This document shows, in pieces, positions 30,549-38,827 of a stretch of DNA of 64,000 bases. Below the pieces are notes generated by a model. That model was not told the DNA's origin, did not search any database, and saw only the letters and a list, made by a program, of their open reading frames with translations. Each line of letters opens with the position of its first letter. Within the stretch, counting starts at the first letter, position 1. The DNA lies in the NCBI GenBank assembly GCA_038116945.1, contig JAYOEY010000002.1:296674-360673 (forward strand), given 5' to 3'. The position numbers and the translations under genes are program-made. This stretch comes from JAYOEY01 sp038116945 (GTDB lineage: Bacteria; Pseudomonadota; Alphaproteobacteria; MPNO01; UBA2964).

Positions 30549-32870
30549 ATGACTGACGGAGAGCGGACTTCAGCGGGAGCGACAGCTGTTGCGGCGCTCT
30601 CCCGGCAGGCTGCGGACCGCCAACAGGCCGGCGATCTGGATGCCGCCGCCCGGGCCTACGAGGAAATTCTCCGGATCGACGGGAACCATATCGACGCGCT
30701 GACCAATCTCGGCGCCCTTGAGCTTCAGCGGGGCAATTTTACGGACGCGGTGCGTTTGCTCGATGCGTCGCTGAGCCGGAAACCCGATCAGTTTTTCGCC
30801 CTCAACTGCATCGGTTGCGCGCTGCAGGAACTGGGAGACATCGACTCCGCCGTAAAATGTTTCCAGCGGTCCGTTTCCCTGCGGCCGGATTTCGCCGATG
30901 CGCATTACAATTGCGGCAACGCCCTCTACGCGCAGGGCCGGCGAGACGAAGCCCTTGCGGCCTACGATCGCGCTTTGTCCGTTGCGCCCGACTATGCCGA
31001 TGCGGTTCTCAACCGGGGAATCGTGCTTGCTGAGCTGGCCCGCTTCGACGAGGCGCTTGCCTCCTTCGATTCCCTCGCTGTCCGCTATCCCGACCATCCG
31101 GTGTCCCATTTCAACAGGGGCGCCGCGCTGTCGGAACTCGGGCGTTACGAGGAGGCGCTGGCTGCCTACGACCGGTATCTGGCGCTCGCGGAAGATGACG
31201 CCGAAATCCACAATCGGCGGGGCAATATGCAGCGGGCGCTCGGGCGGGGTCTGGACGCGCTGGCGAGTTACGACGCCGCCCTTCAGTTCGATGACGGAAT
31301 TGTCGAGCTTCATCTGAACCGGGCCGGGGTGCTGCTCGATCTGCATTTTGCCAAGGACTCTCTGGAGAGCGTCGATGCGGCGCTGTCGCTCGATCCCGGA
31401 AACGAGGACGCGCACGCGATCCGCGGCAGGGCGCTGCTTTCCCTTCGACGCCATCGAGAGGCGATTGCGGCGTTCGAGACGGTCGAAGGTCATATCGACA
31501 GGCAGAATTTTCTCGCCGGCAGCCTGCTTCATGCCCGGCAGCAGATATGCGACTGGTCGAACGGTGACGGCGACCTGGAGGCGGTCCTGAAGGGCCTCGA
31601 TGCCGGTCGCGCGGCTGCAGTGCCCTATGTGATGCTGTCGGCCGGCACCACGCCGGAGCAGCAGAAACGCTTCTCCGACGCATACAATCGCCAGTTATTC
31701 CCCCATCTTCTCGGGAACGGATGGCAGGCGCCGGCGTACGATCACGACCGGATCCGCGTCGGCTATTTTTCCGCCGATTTCAGGGTTCATCCGGTCGCCT
31801 GTCTGATCGCCGGGATGTTCGAATCTCACGACAGGTCGGCGTTCGAGATCACGGCGTTTTCCTTCGGTCCGCCCGACGAGGACGAGATGCGCACCCGGAT
31901 CGCCCTGGCGTTCGACGAATTCGTCGAATGCTCCGACAGCGGCGACGACGAAATCGCTGCACTGGCGCGGGAGAAGGAGATCGACATCGCAGTCGATCTC
32001 AACGGTTTTACGGCAGGCGCGCGCACCCATCTGTTTGCCGAACGCGTCGCGCCTGTGCAGGTAAACTATCTCGGTTATCCCGGGACAATGGGATCGGGAT
32101 ACATGGATTATCTGATGGCGGACGCGGTGCTGATTCCCGACGAACACCGTTCCGCGTACGGCGAAAGGATAGTCTATCTGCCGGACAGCTATCAGCCCAA
32201 TGACCGCCGGCGCGCCATCGCGAACCGGCAGTTCGGGCGGGCGGAGCTGGGTCTGCCGGAAGACGGGTTCGTGTTCTGCTGTTTCAACAACAATTTCAAG
32301 ATCGGGCCGTTTGTGTTCGATATCTGGATGCGCATCCTTGCCGGCGTGCCCGGCAGCGTCCTGTGGCTTGTCGCGTCGAACGAGGATGCGGCGGCCAGTC
32401 TGAAACGAGAAGCAGAGAGCAGGGGTGTCTCCGCCGACCGGCTGGTTTTCGCTTCGCGGATGCCGCTCTCCGACCATCTCGCGCGCATGCGCCAGGCGGA
32501 CCTGTCGCTCGATACGCCCTTCTATAACGGCCACACGACGACGAGCGACGCGCTGTGGGCCGGCGTCCCCGTCATCACCTGTCCGGGCGAGACTTTTGCC
32601 GGCCGGGTCGCTGCAAGCATCCTGACTGCGGCGGGCATGACCGACCTGATCGCCCCTGACTGGGCGGCGTACGAAGCGCTGGCGCTGGATCTGGCGCGAA
32701 ATCCCGATCGTCTGACGGCGATTCGCGGCAGGCTGGCCGCGGAGAGGGAGCGCTGCGCGCTGTTCGATACCGAGCGTCAGACCCGGCATGTCGAGGAGGC
32801 CTATCGTCGGATGATCGGCCGCCACCGGGACGGTCTGCCGCCCGAAGACATGCGCATCGACGGCGGCTGA
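30549..32870 (+). CDS. TPR-repeat protein with O-GlcNAc transferase-like (GT41/SPINDLY) domain
   Basis: 773 residues. Eight or so tetratricopeptide repeats fill about 15-320 (repeating A-YEEIL, ALTNLGALELQRG, NRGIVLAELARFDEAL, FNRGAALSELGRYEEAL patterns). The C-terminal half, about 390-765, is a GT41 glycosyltransferase with HPVACLIAGMFESHD, VQVNYLGYPGTMGSGYMDY, FCCFNNNFKIGP and DTPFYNGHTTTSDALWAGVP, all hallmarks of OGT/SPINDLY. It probably moves a sugar from a nucleotide donor to Ser/Thr of a protein bound by the TPRs. Bacterial relatives modify flagellin or adhesins; the target here is unknown. The 3' end is 1 bp from the convergent M23 gene. Confidence 0.93.
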   Translation: MTDGERTSAGATAVAALSRQAADRQQAGDLDAAARAYEEILRIDGNHIDALTNLGALELQRGNFTDAVRLLDASLSRKPDQFFALNCIGCALQELGDIDSAVKCFQRSVSLRPDFADAHYNCGNALYAQGRRDEALAAYDRALSVAPDYADAVLNRGIVLAELARFDEALASFDSLAVRYPDHPVSHFNRGAALSELGRYEEALAAYDRYLALAEDDAEIHNRRGNMQRALGRGLDALASYDAALQFDDGIVELHLNRAGVLLDLHFAKDSLESVDAALSLDPGNEDAHAIRGRALLSLRRHREAIAAFETVEGHIDRQNFLAGSLLHARQQICDWSNGDGDLEAVLKGLDAGRAAAVPYVMLSAGTTPEQQKRFSDAYNRQLFPHLLGNGWQAPAYDHDRIRVGYFSADFRVHPVACLIAGMFESHDRSAFEITAFSFGPPDEDEMRTRIALAFDEFVECSDSGDDEIAALAREKEIDIAVDLNGFTAGARTHLFAERVAPVQVNYLGYPGTMGSGYMDYLMADAVLIPDEHRSAYGERIVYLPDSYQPNDRRRAIANRQFGRAELGLPEDGFVFCCFNNNFKIGPFVFDIWMRILAGVPGSVLWLVASNEDAAASLKREAESRGVSADRLVFASRMPLSDHLARMRQADLSLDTPFYNGHTTTSDALWAGVPVITCPGETFAGRVAASILTAAGMTDLIAPDWAAYEALALDLARNPDRLTAIRGRLAAERERCALFDTERQTRHVEEAYRRMIGRHRDGLPPEDMRIDGG

Positions 32871-32871
32871 T

Positions 32872-34287
32872 TTATGGCTTTGCGTCCGCGTGCCTTGTCG
32901 CGCCCGGAACGGCGGCCATGCGGGAATCGATTACCGATTTGATCTCGGCGAACCGTCCCATCTCGGCGCCCGCCAGCGTGCGGCCGGACGGCAGCTTGAT
33001 CCGGAGCGGATTGACCTGCTGTCCGCCCCGATGAATCTCGTAATGGAGGTGCGGTCCGGTGGAGCGCCCGGTGGAGCCGACATAGCCGATAACCTGTCCC
33101 TGGCGGACCCGCGCGCCCCGACGGACGCCGCGGCCGTACCCGTTCATGTGGGCGTATGCGGTGGAGAAATTTCCGTTATGGCGGATCATCACATACTTGC
33201 CGTAGCCGCCCTTGCGGCCGGCATAGGTGACGGTGCCATTGCCCGCGGCGTAGATCGGCGTACCCCGGGGGGCGGCGAAATCGATCCCCTTGTGCATCCG
33301 CGTGTAGCCGAGGATGGGGTGCTTGCGGCGGCCGAACCCGGACGACAGGCGCGCGCCGTCGATCGGCGTTTTCATCAGCGCCTTCTGCGCGCTTCGTCCT
33401 TTCTCGTCGAAATATTCGACGCCGTGTTTTCTGGTTTCGTACCTGTAAATGCGGACGGGCTTTCCGCTCAGCACAAGCTCGGCGTGCAGGATATCGCCCC
33501 ATTTGGCGATCCGCCCGTCCTTGAAATGCAGCCTTTCGGTCAGGACGGTGAAGCTGTCGCCTTCCTGGATGTCGCGCTGAAAATCGACATCCCAGCTGTA
33601 GAGACGGATCAGCTCGACCAGAACGTTCGCCGGCAGACCCGCCCTGATCGCCGCCACGTAGAGGCTGTGCTCGATTTTTCCGGAAACGACGGCATCGCGG
33701 ACATCGAGGACGCGCTTGTGCGATTCCGCCCTGTATTCGTCGCCGTCGAGGGAAACGCGTACGGTTCGCTCGACCTCCGGATCGAAGCTGAACGCGACCA
33801 GGCGTCCGGTCGTGGCGATCCTGTTTTCGGGACGCAGGAATATTTTTATTTCCTGTTTCTGGTCCAGCCTCCGCGGATTGAACAGCTTGCGCAGCGCGGC
33901 AACGGCGTTATGCGCGTCCCTTCGTTCCGCGCCTCCCCGCAGCAGGACCGTCATCAGCGTGTCGCCCCGCTTGACGGTCTCAACCTTTTCGATGTCCGCA
34001 GGCGGCGGCGGAGGCTGGAAAACCGGTACGGGGCCGGACGCGGGATCGCCCGGCAGGGGAGTCGGCCTGGGGGCCTGAACTGTGATCTCGGCGGCCTGTT
34101 CGGGGCGTTGCGCGTCACCGCTATAGAGCGCGAGACCGACAATTCCCGCCACGGCAATAGACGCGCCTGCAGCGATCAAACGCATTGACGATCGGTTGAT
34201 AAAAAACGACGCCGGCAACTCGATTCCAGTTCGCCGCGCTGTTTCCGGCGCGGCGCCTCCCCGGGACAATCCCAAACCCGTCGTCAC
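32872..34287 (-). CDS. M23 family metallopeptidase (LytM-type endopeptidase)
   Basis: Peptidoglycan endopeptidase, 471 residues from GTG 34287. One N-terminal membrane anchor lies at about 36-55 (LIAAGASIAVAGIVGLALYS), followed by a Pro-rich linker, LysM-like or spacer region and a C-terminal LytM domain. Zinc ligands are seen in RMHKGIDFAAP (H and D) and GPHLHYEIH. ATG 34185 would give a shorter protein beginning just before the anchor; neither start has a strong RBS. Probably hydrolyses peptide cross-links in the periplasm. Divergent from the acyl-CoA synthetase gene. Confidence 0.93.
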   Translation of the reverse strand: MTTGLGLSRGGAAPETARRTGIELPASFFINRSSMRLIAAGASIAVAGIVGLALYSGDAQRPEQAAEITVQAPRPTPLPGDPASGPVPVFQPPPPPADIEKVETVKRGDTLMTVLLRGGAERRDAHNAVAALRKLFNPRRLDQKQEIKIFLRPENRIATTGRLVAFSFDPEVERTVRVSLDGDEYRAESHKRVLDVRDAVVSGKIEHSLYVAAIRAGLPANVLVELIRLYSWDVDFQRDIQEGDSFTVLTERLHFKDGRIAKWGDILHAELVLSGKPVRIYRYETRKHGVEYFDEKGRSAQKALMKTPIDGARLSSGFGRRKHPILGYTRMHKGIDFAAPRGTPIYAAGNGTVTYAGRKGGYGKYVMIRHNGNFSTAYAHMNGYGRGVRRGARVRQGQVIGYVGSTGRSTGPHLHYEIHRGGQQVNPLRIKLPSGRTLAGAEMGRFAEIKSVIDSRMAAVPGATRHADAKP

Positions 34288-34384
34288 GGAAGATGAGGGA
34301 CGCCGAATCCCATGTCAAGGAATCAGCGGCGCCATCAGGGAAATCCGGAACGCGGCTCGTAATGCCGCTGCCCGGTCGCTGCGG

Positions 34385-34413
34385 TTGACGGGTTCCCAAA
34401 AGAGAATTTTACT
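34385..34413 (+). promoter_or_regulatory. sigma-70-like promoter for the acyl-CoA synthetase operon
   Basis: TTGACG at 34385-34390, 17-bp spacer, TTTACT at 34408-34413. The -35 matches 5/6 and the -10 4/6. Transcription would begin near 34420, downstream of the TTG at 34416, which rules that codon out and supports GTG 34467 as start. Confidence 0.5.
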
Positions 34414-34450
34414 GCTTGCCTAACCAACAAGAATTTCAAACGGCCATATC

Positions 34451-34457
34451 AGGGAGA
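34451..34457 (+). promoter_or_regulatory. ribosome binding site deciding the acyl-CoA synthetase start
   Basis: AGGGAGA at 34451-34457 lies 9 bases before the GTG at 34467. No comparable purine stretch precedes the in-frame TTG at 34416. Confidence 0.55.
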
Positions 34458-34466
34458 AAAGAAACC

Positions 34467-36545
34467 GTGTTCCGGTCAGCCGAGCCGTTTTTCCGACCCC
34501 GTTCCGTAGCCATCGTGGGCGCATCCGAAGCAGGCGCCGGCGGGTGGCCGAAAGCGATTTACGCCAATCTCGAGTTTGCGGCGTTTCCCGCTGAGGTCTA
34601 TCTGATCAACCCGCGCCGCGATGAGTTGTGGGGACGCAAGGTTTACCCCGATTTCGCCTCGCTTCCGGGGCCCGTCGATCTGGCTCTGACAATCGTTCCG
34701 GCGGAAGCCATTCCGGGCGTGCTGGCAGACGGGGTCGAGCACGGACTCAAATCCGCGCTGATCTATGCCGCCCGGTTTGGCGAGGGCGGAGATGCAGAAG
34801 GCGGCAAGCGCGCCGATGCGGTGCGGGCGCTGTGCGAGGACAAGGGTCTCGTGGTCTGCGGTCCCAACTGCATGGGCGCGATGTCGTTCGTCAAGAACAT
34901 GCTGTTCTATCCGGCGGTTCGCATTCGCGGCATGCCGGTCGGACCGGTTGGCGTGGTGTTCCAGTCGGGTGGAACTTTCATGTTCTGGCTGCAGCGCGCC
35001 GCCCAGCGCGGGCTGGGATTTTCCTATGCGGTTTCGTCGGGCAACGAGCTCAATCTGGATCTCGCCGATTACATCAATTTCATGGTCGACGACCCCGATA
35101 CGCAGATGATCGCCTGCATGGTCGAGGGAATCCGCCGGCCCGACGCCTTCATGGAAGCCGCCCGGCGCGCGCTCGAAGCGGAGAAGCCCATCGTCATGGT
35201 CAAGCTCGGCCGCAGCCCGGCAGGGCAGGCGGCGGCGCAGAGCCATACCGGCGCGCTCGCCAGCGACGACGCCGTGTTCGAGGCGGTGTGCCGCAAGTAC
35301 GGCGTGGTGCGCGCCTATTCGCTCGACGAGATGATCGATATCTGTCTCGTGATGAAACAGCGGCGCTGGGCCAAAGGTCCCAATATCGGCATGGCCGGCT
35401 ATTCCGGCGGCGGCAAGGGGCTGTTTCTCGATTATGCCGCCGACGAGGGTGCGATCATGGGGACGATCGGGCCCGAAAGCGTCGCTGCCGTGGAACAGCT
35501 GATCGATCCCGGCCTGTCGGGTCAGAACCCCATAGATTGCGGCGCCGGCATCGCGTCGCGCCTCAAGGATGTGACGAAGGTGTGCCTGTCGGTGGTCAAC
35601 GACCCCGGCATCGACGTGTTCGCCATGCAGGGGCAGTTGCCGTCGTCGCCGGACGACACCTCCGATCACACGATTTTTTCCGATGTCGTCGACGGCACCG
35701 ACAAGCCGGTGATCGCCTATACCCGCGTATCGCAGAACGTCACGCCCGATGGCGTGGCGTTTCAGGAAAAGGCGGGATTGCCCTTCGTGCAGACCCTGCC
35801 GGTCGCCGTGCGGGCGCTGCAGGCGCTGATCGGCTATTCGGCCGCACTGAACCGGCGCGCGGCGCCGCTGCCCGAGCCATCTGGAGACCGCGCGGCGCTG
35901 CAAGGCGAAGCGTTCGAGGCGCTGCTGCGGACGGCCGGGCTGACGCCGCCGGCCGGCATTCTGGCGTCAAACGCGGCCGAAGCCGCGAACGCCGCGGCGG
36001 AGATCGGGTTTCCGGTGGTGGTCAAGATCGTCTCGCCCCAGGCAAGCCACAAGACGGAGGTCGGCGGCGTCGCTGTCGGGCTCAAGGACGCCGATGCAGT
36101 CGTCGCGGCGGCGGACGAGATGACGGCGCGGCTCTCCGCACATGACCCTTCGGCGAAAATAGAGGGGTTCCTCGTGCAGGAAATGGTTTCCGGCGTCGAG
36201 GTGATCCTCGGCGTGCGCGAGGACCCGCAGTTCGGCCCGTTCATGATTGCGGGCCTCGGCGGCGTCGCGGTCGAAGCGATGCGCGATATCGCCTTCCGCA
36301 TGCTGCCCGTTTCGGCGGCCGATGCGGCGGCCATGCTCGACGAGCTGCGCGGCAAGGCGCTGCTGGGCGAATTCCGGGGCCGCCCGGCCCGCGACCGCGC
36401 GGCGCTGGTCGCCGCCATGACCGGGCTTTCGGACCTGTTTCTCGCCCATCGCAATCATCTGGCCGATCTCGAGGTCAATCCGGTCATCGTCGGCGCGGAA
36501 GGCGAGGGCGTACGCGCTGTCGACGTGCGCCCCGTTTACCGCTAG
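34467..36545 (+). CDS. ADP-forming acyl-CoA synthetase (acetate--CoA ligase family)
   Basis: Fused NDP-forming acyl-CoA synthetase of 692 residues: CoA-binding Rossmann domain (SVAIVGASEAG), succinyl-CoA-ligase-like domains, and a C-terminal ATP-grasp domain (GFPVVVKIVSPQASHKTEVG). The SHTGA motif holds the His expected to carry phosphate. Family members activate acids to CoA thioesters with ATP giving ADP; relatives include the feruloyl-CoA synthetase FerA of Sphingobium. The start is GTG 34467 (see RBS and promoter). It heads a rightward run with an acyl-CoA dehydrogenase and a hydroxycinnamoyl-CoA-type hydratase, so an aromatic or branched acid is a plausible substrate. Confidence 0.9.
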   Translation: MFRSAEPFFRPRSVAIVGASEAGAGGWPKAIYANLEFAAFPAEVYLINPRRDELWGRKVYPDFASLPGPVDLALTIVPAEAIPGVLADGVEHGLKSALIYAARFGEGGDAEGGKRADAVRALCEDKGLVVCGPNCMGAMSFVKNMLFYPAVRIRGMPVGPVGVVFQSGGTFMFWLQRAAQRGLGFSYAVSSGNELNLDLADYINFMVDDPDTQMIACMVEGIRRPDAFMEAARRALEAEKPIVMVKLGRSPAGQAAAQSHTGALASDDAVFEAVCRKYGVVRAYSLDEMIDICLVMKQRRWAKGPNIGMAGYSGGGKGLFLDYAADEGAIMGTIGPESVAAVEQLIDPGLSGQNPIDCGAGIASRLKDVTKVCLSVVNDPGIDVFAMQGQLPSSPDDTSDHTIFSDVVDGTDKPVIAYTRVSQNVTPDGVAFQEKAGLPFVQTLPVAVRALQALIGYSAALNRRAAPLPEPSGDRAALQGEAFEALLRTAGLTPPAGILASNAAEAANAAAEIGFPVVVKIVSPQASHKTEVGGVAVGLKDADAVVAAADEMTARLSAHDPSAKIEGFLVQEMVSGVEVILGVREDPQFGPFMIAGLGGVAVEAMRDIAFRMLPVSAADAAAMLDELRGKALLGEFRGRPARDRAALVAAMTGLSDLFLAHRNHLADLEVNPVIVGAEGEGVRAVDVRPVYR

Positions 36546-36570
36546 GCGCGTTTCGTTAGAGGGAAAGACA

Positions 36571-37725
36571 ATGGATTACGAACTGCCCGAAGAGCTGCGC
36601 ATGCTGAAGGAAACGGTGCGCCGTTTCGTCGACCGGGAAATCATTCCGGTCGAGCGAGAGGCCTATGAGGGCCATCAGCTCAAACCCGATTACCGTGCAC
36701 GGTTCGAGGAGGGCGCGAAGAAAATCGGGCTCTGGATGTTCGACGTGCCGGAGGAATATGGCGGGCTCGGCATGGGGCTTCTGGCGCGCTGCGTGGTGTG
36801 GGAGGAGATGGGGCGCACCATCGCCATCCCGACGCGCGGCGGCCACATCTTCGGCCCCGTGGTCAGCCCGATCCTCTACTATCTCAACGACGAGCAGAAG
36901 GAACGCTATCTGTGGCCGGTGCTGCGGGGCGAACGGCGCGCCTGCTTCGCGCAGACCGAACCGGACGCCGGCGGCGATCCCGGCGGCATGCGTTCCACAG
37001 CGGTCCGCGACAGGGATCATTACGTCATTAACGGCTACAAGCGCTTCATCACCGGCGCCGACAAGGCGGATTTCGCGCAGGTACAGGCGGCCACCGACCG
37101 GTCCAAGGGATCGCGCGGCGGCATCTCCACCTTCCTGGTCGACATGGACACCCCCGGCATCGAGCTGGTGCGGCCGCAACAGACCATGATGGACGACCGG
37201 CCATGGGAGCTGTCGTTCCAGGACGTGCGCGTGCCGGTCGAGAACCGTATCGGCGAGGAAGGCGAAGGCTTCAAGTTCGGCCAGACCTGGATTACCGCCG
37301 GGCGCATGCGCCACGCTGCGCGCGGCATCGGCGTTGCGGAACGCTGCATGGAACTCGCCGGCAGCTATACCAACCAGCGCGAGACGTTCGGCCAGAAGCT
37401 GTCGGCGCGTCAGGCGGTGCAGACCATGATGGTCGACACCTGGATGGAGACCAAGTCGCTCAGGCTGTTCGTTTACAACGTGGCGGCCCGTTTCGACGCC
37501 GGAGAAGACATCCGGTACGATTCCTACATGGCGAAGGTAAAGGGCGACGAACATGCCTACCGGTCGACCGATGTCTGCATGCAGGTGCATGGCGGCATCG
37601 GGCTGACGACCGACCTGCCGATCGAAAAACTGTGGCGAGATTCCCGGTCGATGGTCATCACCGAGGGTCCGCCGGAAGTCCTGCGCATGGTGATCGCGCG
37701 CGCTTTTTACCGCGAATACGGATAA
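36571..37725 (+). CDS. acyl-CoA dehydrogenase
   Basis: FAD enzyme introducing the alpha,beta double bond into an acyl-CoA and passing electrons to ETF. 384 residues. The FAD/substrate motifs CFAQTEPDAGGDPGG and YVINGYKRFITGAD are present; the C-terminal MQVHGGIGLTTDLPIEKLWRD and VITEGPPEVLRM place a Glu at the usual catalytic-base position. It starts 25 bp after the synthetase and is followed, across a long hairpin, by the hydratase, suggesting that the pathway desaturates a saturated side chain before hydration. Confidence 0.93.
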   Translation: MDYELPEELRMLKETVRRFVDREIIPVEREAYEGHQLKPDYRARFEEGAKKIGLWMFDVPEEYGGLGMGLLARCVVWEEMGRTIAIPTRGGHIFGPVVSPILYYLNDEQKERYLWPVLRGERRACFAQTEPDAGGDPGGMRSTAVRDRDHYVINGYKRFITGADKADFAQVQAATDRSKGSRGGISTFLVDMDTPGIELVRPQQTMMDDRPWELSFQDVRVPVENRIGEEGEGFKFGQTWITAGRMRHAARGIGVAERCMELAGSYTNQRETFGQKLSARQAVQTMMVDTWMETKSLRLFVYNVAARFDAGEDIRYDSYMAKVKGDEHAYRSTDVCMQVHGGIGLTTDLPIEKLWRDSRSMVITEGPPEVLRMVIARAFYREYG

Positions 37726-37746
37726 TCGTATTCGCCTGTTTCGGTT

Positions 37747-37816
37747 CCAGCCCTCTCCCCCGCCCGGCTCCGCATCAGGAGACTCTCGCGGGATGCCGGG
37801 TGGGGGAGAGGGCTGG
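37747..37816. repeat. long inverted repeat between dehydrogenase and hydratase genes
   Basis: Two 22-nt arms, 37747-37768 and 37795-37816, are complementary at 21 of 22 positions, the odd one being a G-T wobble in RNA; the loop is 26 nt. The arms contain CCCTCTCCCCC and GGGGGAGAGGG, a type of GC-rich dispersed palindrome common in proteobacterial intergenic spaces. There is no T-run, so it is unlikely to be a simple terminator; it may stabilise or partially attenuate the operon mRNA. Confidence 0.8.
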
Positions 37817-37851
37817 AGAAGACGTCAATCCCGCACAAATGGAGGAAACCA

Positions 37852-38772
37852 ATGGCGGCGAAAAAACTTGAATGCGTAAAGGTCGAAAAGAAGAACGGCA
37901 TCACCTGGGTGCTGCTCAACCGGCCGGAAAAGCGGAACGCGATGAGCCCGCAGCTCCATTTCGAAATGGACGAAACGCTGAAGGAGCTCGAAACCGATCC
38001 CGAGACCCGCTGCGTCGTCATTGCCGGCAATGGCGGCTATTTCAGCGCCGGTCAGGATCTGAAGGAATTCTTCCGCGCGAACGAGAAGAACCCGGCGGGC
38101 CGCAAGGCGGCGGCCGAGGCGGCCAACCGCTGGCGCTGGGAGCGGCTCTACAAATACGACAAGCCGACCATCGCGATGGTCGAAGGCTACTGCGTCGGCG
38201 GCGCCTTCATGCAGCTCTGCGCGGTCGATTTCGTCGTCGCGGCGAATGACACCGTGTTCTCCCTCTCCGAGGTGAACTGGGGCATCCTGCCGGGAGCGCT
38301 GGTCTCCAAGGTCATGTCAGACACGGTGCTGCCGCGTCACGCGCTGTACTATGCGTGCCTTGGCGAGCCGTTCGACGGCAAGGAAGCCGAACGCATCGGG
38401 CTGATCAATTTCTCGGTGCCGAAGAGCCAGCTCGTCAACAAGACCGTCGAGCTTGCCAAGAAGCTGATGGCCAAGAGCCCGGCGGTGCTGCGCGCCACCA
38501 AGCATGCGGTGCGTCAGGTGAGGACGATGGATTTCGATCAGTCCTACGACTATCTCGCCGCCAAGGGCCAGGCGATCAAGGTCGGCGATGCCGAGGATTC
38601 CTACAATACCGGCCTGACGCAGTTCCTCGACGAGAAGAGCTACAAGCCGACTTTCGAGCCGTTCGCGCTGAAGGACGCGCCCAAGAAGGCGGGGAAGAAG
38701 ACGGCGAAAAAGGCCGCAAAGAAATCCGGCGCCAAGAAGAAAGCGGGAAAAAAAGCGGCCCGGCGTAAGTAA
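37852..38772 (+). CDS. enoyl-CoA hydratase/isomerase, p-hydroxycinnamoyl-CoA hydratase/lyase type, with Lys-rich tail
   Basis: Crotonase-fold enzyme, 306 residues. The core (NRPEKRNAMSP, FSAGQDLKEFF, KPTIAMVEGYCVGGAFM, SEVNWGILPGALVSKVMSDT, LYYACLGEPFDGKEAERIGL, SPAVLRATKHAVRQVR) closely follows the HCHL/Ech enzymes that hydrate feruloyl- or coumaroyl-CoA and cleave it to vanillin or 4-hydroxybenzaldehyde plus acetyl-CoA. Residues about 277-306 are a Lys/Ala-rich tail (repeats of KKAGKK and KKAAKK) not part of the catalytic fold. Followed by a strong terminator, so it ends the operon. The exact substrate is inferred. Confidence 0.88.
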   Translation: MAAKKLECVKVEKKNGITWVLLNRPEKRNAMSPQLHFEMDETLKELETDPETRCVVIAGNGGYFSAGQDLKEFFRANEKNPAGRKAAAEAANRWRWERLYKYDKPTIAMVEGYCVGGAFMQLCAVDFVVAANDTVFSLSEVNWGILPGALVSKVMSDTVLPRHALYYACLGEPFDGKEAERIGLINFSVPKSQLVNKTVELAKKLMAKSPAVLRATKHAVRQVRTMDFDQSYDYLAAKGQAIKVGDAEDSYNTGLTQFLDEKSYKPTFEPFALKDAPKKAGKKTAKKAAKKSGAKKKAGKKAARRK

Positions 38773-38793
38773 GCCGGTCCGGCATGCAGAGAA

Positions 38794-38823
38794 AAGGCGG
38801 GCTGTTTCGGCCCGCCTTTTTTT
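38794..38823 (+). terminator. rho-independent terminator
   Basis: Stem AAGGCGGGC (38794-38802), 7-nt loop, GCCCGCCTT (38810-38818), continuing as a run of T to 38823. The A-run on the left arm side also makes it usable from the minus strand, serving the convergent synthetase gene that ends at 38828. Confidence 0.9.
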
Positions 38824-38827
38824 GTCG

